Assembly: GCA_015350385.1 (NCBI GenBank)
Contig: WNKI01000001.1
Coordinates: 9,975,118-10,039,117, forward strand
From: Aculops lycopersici
Lineage: Eukaryota; Arthropoda; Arachnida; Trombidiformes; Eriophyidae
Direction: 5' to 3'
Length of the DNA stretch: 64,000 bases
Shown: positions 59,670 to 64,000 of the stretch, in pieces
Numbering within the stretch: position 1 is the stretch's first letter
How the letters are laid out: every line of letters starts with the position of its first letter
Notes under the pieces: model-generated
Told to the model about the DNA's origin: nothing
Seen by the model: the letters and a program-made list of their open reading frames with translations, nothing else
The model's database searches: none
Translations under genes and position numbers: made by a program

Positions 59670-60680
59670 AAAGAGAGTTGACGACGGAGACGATATAAGC
59701 GCGCGGCAACTTGCCGGCCGGTTAGCTAACGAAATGGCAGGCTGGCCGGCTGGCTTGCTACTTTGCTTGCCGATTTCAAAACTAGCAACGGGAAAGGGAA
59801 AAACAGTGTGAAACTGAACGGATAGAGTCGAGACGGCGAGTTGGTTGCTGGCGAGCAGCGAACAGGTAGATTGTAGAGGACGACAAGTGAAGCCAAGCAG
59901 CAAAAGGCAATGGCTAGCGCAACAGGAGAGGCGGCAGCGACAGCAATAGTAACGGCGACGCTAACAGCAACACAGTGACCGAGCAGCCGACAACAAAGAA
60001 GTCAACCCAAATTCAAGCGAAGAGTCGAGCCGTTGGATCTCAGTGGCTGGCTAGATTTTCAGCCATCCACTCGACTTCAAGCTCTCAGGCTTGGAGTTGT
60101 AGGTAAAGAACTACAGTTGCACAGACAGCCGACTGCTCGGCGCTTGGATTGGATTGAATTTGATCGGCGAGAGAGTAAGTGAGTGTCGGTGTGTCTTCAG
60201 CTCGCTCAGGTGAGATGGCAACTAGCATTGGTGGTGGTGGTGGTGCAAGGCAACTCAACAGCAGCTCACCTGTACACTGGAGCAACGTTCATGGGCTTCT
60301 CAGCGGCCGGAACGAGAGAAGAACTCTGCTTTATTATATTGGATTTGTCTATCGGTTTGACTAGCTGCTCGATGGTCCAGCTCGTCGTCGTCGTAGTTGT
60401 GGTTGTCGTCGATGGGCGACCACAGAAAAATTATCAGATTAAATGAGCAGAGGATAGGAACAAGAGACGAGCTCACCTAATTGTCACCTGTTGGCGACAA
60501 TTAAGTCTCTCTAGCAAGCGACTGCAGTTGGTCCTAAAGCTTACTGCTCGGTAGAGAGCGAAGCACGGACAATGTTCACTGTCGCCCTTGACAAGTGAGT
60601 CGTGGAGCTTAAGTGATTGAGCTCAAGTGACTCCACCTTTTGCTCCACAACCACCAAGACCCAGGATGATAACTACCGAG

Positions 60681-60727
60681 CGCCGCCATCAGTGACGTCG
60701 TCGTCATCGTCGTCACTGATGGCGGCG
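60681..60727. repeat. Perfect inverted repeat, 17-bp arms, 13-nt loop
   Basis: Arms 60681-60697 and 60711-60727 are exact reverse complements; the loop consists of GTC/ATC-type triplets. Confidence 0.95.
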
Positions 60728-61137
60728 GTCGAGTTATTCTATCGATTGGCAATTCGATGGCCTCGACATATAAGTCTCCCGCAAGCAGAGCGATCGCTTG
60801 TCCACCGTCGCTGCTGCCAATTAGTATCCAGTATTGCATCGGCGGGGATTGAATTGCTTCGCTCCGACAGAGACAGAGGCCCGGGTGGGGACGAGAGATA
60901 AAGAGGGATAGAGAACAAGTGGCGATAGTTGAGTTGTACGAGAAAGCGAGGGCCGAATCCCGGCGGACGTCACTTGATACGATGGGCCTTTCGGCGACAT
61001 TGAAAAGCGAGAGCGACTGACGAGAGGAGCAAAGCAACAACAAGCGTGACATTGAACGTCGTGGCGTCAGTGGTCGCGGCCATCCTCGTCATGAGTTGGG
61101 GCTGGTGACGCCGGCAGTAAGTGGAGCAAACCTTTAG

Positions 61138-61161
61138 CCCCGTCTACCTGAACGCTGCCAG
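61138..61161 (+). CDS. Candidate 24-nt microexon
   Basis: This lies between CCTTTAG and CTGCCAG|GTAAGC. In one frame it reads PVYLNAA plus a split codon (phase 2 in and out). The donor is perfect but the acceptor tract is short, so this is weak evidence alone. Confidence 0.2.
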
Positions 61162-63932
61162 GTAAGCGGAAGTTGAGGAGTTGCACGACTGACTTGGTGT
61201 GCTGACTATTGACTGCCAGTGGCCCGCGAGCAGGTGGCTCTGGATTTTGTGTGTGAGCGAGCTATTGGCGAGAGAAAGCGTTGAGACTTTGCAACATGAA
61301 TCCAATATTATCATCGCCACCGAGCGGCCACATTGGTTTCCAGTTGCTCTCACGCCCGAGCACTTAGCTCAATCGTCGCCAGTTGGCCAGCCAAGCTCAC
61401 CGAGCGACTAGCTGACTACTCTCGTTGGGCGCCGCCCCCTTAGGTCGCGCGAGTTGGACACTAATCAAATTACCCAAAGACCAGCAGCCGGTGCGCGTGT
61501 CCCTGGTCCGGTTGCCCATTGGTCTGGTAGCAAAAGCAGCAGCAGGCGCCTAGCGACCTGACCACTCGACTCGCACAAACTGACTGGCTGGCTGGCTGGC
61601 TTGCCGACTTGGTATTGGGAAAGTCGCTTGTAATTTGCTCCCCATTCTCTCGCTCCCAGCCTGCTGATTAAATAGCTAGCCAGTCGTTTCTCTCGTCCGC
61701 TCGTTGGACTCGCTTTGGTTGTGAGCCTAGCCAATGGAAGGCTTGCTATAAAGCAAAAGAGAACCAAGCAACCAAAACTAACCAAACTGACTGCATCTAT
61801 ACGGCACCGAGCGCTAGAGTAGTAGTTGGATCGAATTGGCGTTTCGATTCAAATGGTCGCCGGAGCTTCGAGCTTCGGGCAGTCACTTTGCAACGCTTCG
61901 GTTGGCCAGCCGAATCTGGTAGCCTGAACTTGGCGCCGCGAGCTAGCCTTTTTGCTAGCTGGCTGCCTGATTTCCACTGGCGAAAAACAATCCGTGCGCG
62001 TGACATGGACACAGAGGCATTTGGCGCTCCAGTTGCCGCTTCTTGTTTGGCCGGGAGTTTTGGGGCGACCTTCGGGTTGCTTTTTCTGTGCGCCTCGTCC
62101 TCGTTCCCCTTTTCTCGTTGAAGTCTGAGTTGAAGTCTTGGTTAGTGGACTCAATCGGCTAACAACAACAACCATAGCATCAGCAGCATATACACAAAGA
62201 GGAGGAGAGAGTTGCTGGCTAGAGATGAGCGCCACTACAAGTCGACGGGAAGTCGAGCGGCTCAACCACTTGCGCCGGTTACCGACCGTTGGCTAGCTCG
62301 CCGGTTTTCTTGCTTGTCTCTCGTGGTTTGGCTGCCGCTTCGGGGGTTAAGTTCACGCGCGAAGCGGCGCCAACCCTGCAGTAGGGGCCGCCGCCGCTTA
62401 GACCGCACAATTGGGTAAAGTAAGTCCAAGTGACTGACTGACTGACTGGCTGGCCGCTCGAAGCTCACCGCACGAACTAGGAGCCAAGTTCGGCTGAGAC
62501 GCCACGATGGCGACGGCGACAAAGCGGCAAAAGCAGTGGTAGAGGCGGCGGTAGCAACTAAAACCATGTGAGCCAAAGACGACGAGAGCTCCAAGGCTGC
62601 CGCCATTACCGTAACTCGTCGGCGCTAGTTGGCGAGCAGGTTCCTCAAACTGACCGACTCGCGAGCCAGCTTGCCAGTTCGCGGCAGTCTGCAAGCACGA
62701 GCCGTGCGGTGGAGCCAAATGGGCGGCTCCAAAAACTTCCTGCGCGGCGGCCATTTTCGCCGTGTGTTAGTTTACGAGCTGCCGAGGCAGTAGGCAGGCG
62801 GACGGCGTTGCTTCAGGAGAGTCAAGTGAGCCCAACGAGTTGATCCTGCCCCTCGGCCATCAAGCTAACTCACTGGCTCCCCGTGGACCCGAAGCGAGAC
62901 TTCCAACCACTTGCCTCCTTTTTCAACTTTGCCGAGCTCGTTGCTTGCTGCTAGCCGCAGCAACTACCGCCGCCGCCGCCGCCACCGCCACCGACAGTAT
63001 AATATGCAAACGCGTTACTCTCTTATTTTGCGGCCATTTTGAGCTCAGGCTCGAGTTTTAGTTTGAGTTTCGCGCGTTTGGTGCAAATTGCCATCAGTCG
63101 CTTGTGCCTGTTAGTTTTGTGTGTTTGGCTCCACGTCTCTCTCTTTCTCTTTCTCTCTCTTCCTCTCTTTCAAATGGGAGAAGTGGAATGAGCTGAGCCG
63201 AGGGGAACGGCGAAGCATATGGATCTCAATTAGAGCTGATATTCCATATCCATTTTACAGCTAAATTCTAGCCAGCGGCCAAAACCACATTAGCCCACGA
63301 AGCTTGACAGTCGTAGTAGTGGTATTAGAAGAGGAGTAGTAGTAGGAGTAGGAGTAGTTAGACTGAAAGCGCACACAATGGATGCCAACTCGACGCCAAG
63401 CCGACTGGCTGCTAGCCAGTGAACTCGGCGGGTGTCGCGTTGCAATTGTCGCCTGGCTTTAGGGGTTTGGATGTGGCGCATCGGAGGCTTCTACTCGCCA
63501 GCAGAGACGCCAATCGGGGGCGAGCAACGCAAAGTGACGCAACTGAGAGGAGCGCCAATTGAAACTAAGTGCCCGCCGCCAGTGAGAACGACAACGAGAA
63601 TTATTTGGATTGTGGAATTAGAATCAGCATTAGAATTCGAGTCCCACAATTCGACCTTCCAGCTGTTGGCTGCGAGTTTGCAGTCCGCCGCAACTCGAAA
63701 CGCCATTAGAAAACAACGCAAATAATGAACGAACGAGACAGAGGGACACGCTTCTTTCTCTCCACTCGATTCGCCTGACCGGAAGCGCAAGTCGGTCACT
63801 AGTAAGGCGCGAAAGTTTGCAGATTTGGACATATTAGTCGAAGGGAATCACCTGGCCGTTGAGTTGCCTCCGAGGGCGTGGCACTCAAAATTTCTCTGTG
63901 TCTTTTTCTCTTTCTATTCATCCATCTATGAG
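61162..63932. other. No confident gene
   Basis: This stretch holds short overlapping open frames on both strands, a CCGCCG tract near 62968-62992, a TC tract near 63138-63172, and an AGT/GGA tract near 63315-63360. Presumably intronic if the polyQ gene continues to the right. Confidence 0.45.
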
Positions 63933-64000
63933 CTGCACCTGATCGCCGCGCTATTCCAATGTGTTTCTTGTGTCTCGCAAAATCAAGACAAATCCTGTAT
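63933..64000 (+). CDS. Possible exon start at the right edge
   Basis: A clear pyrimidine tract (TCTTTTTCTCTTTCTATTC, then ATCCATCTATGAG) precedes an open frame that runs to the end of the window and reads LHLIAALFQCVSCVSQNQ. Too short to judge. Confidence 0.2.
   Translation, partial: MHLIAALFQCVSCVSQNQDKSC

Overview
This is nuclear DNA from an animal, at roughly 50 % GC. The evidence is a vesicular glutamate transporter gene split by introns of 3-4 kb, an intact eukaryotic ribosomal protein L10a (uL1), a secreted protein with a eukaryotic signal peptide, and abundant microsatellites. The L10a and transporter residues look ecdysozoan. An arthropod is most likely and a mite or other chelicerate is my best guess, but I cannot fix the taxon. 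Two runs of N (20 bases at 10086, 506 bases at 52556) are assembly gaps inside CT/GA repeats.

Layout. From 1 to about 10 kb, the 5' part of a VGlut gene lies on the minus strand. Three coding exons (9969-9764, 5843-5588, 2360-2124) join in consistent phase, and the rest of the gene lies left of the window. Its start codon faces that of RpL10A (+, 10792-11448) across 822 bp, so the two genes are head-to-head. RpL10A is convergent with a large single-exon minus-strand gene (15049-11828, 1073 aa) that I do not recognise; it is Ser/Asn/Gln-rich with a few dense conserved-looking islands.

From 15 to 48 kb there is no gene I can call with confidence. The stretch holds microsatellites, short hairpins and one weak membrane-protein-like ORF pair near 21.2-21.8 kb. 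At 48.1-48.6 kb on the minus strand is a small cysteine-free secreted protein. At 49,885 on the plus strand begins the first coding exon of a gene with polyglutamine and an AT-hook-like basic segment, ending in a strong donor at 50520|50521. From there to the right edge the plus strand carries an excess of perfect splice-donor consensus sequences and several short open exon-like segments, including a 25-nt microexon candidate. This suggests the gene runs on through the region, but I could not assemble a full chain.

The most unusual signals are not genes. They are perfect short inverted repeats (22-bp arms 47 nt past a VGlut donor, 19-bp arms, 17-bp arms, a 20-bp palindrome, and a cluster of three hairpins near 22.6 kb), a 10-mer CCACTTGTTG found 11 times, the ETS-type octamer CCGGAAGT found 12 times, and two different hexamer arrays within 1 kb. 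I see no transposase, reverse transcriptase, tRNA, rRNA or CRISPR array, and no sign of a bacterial-style gene system.
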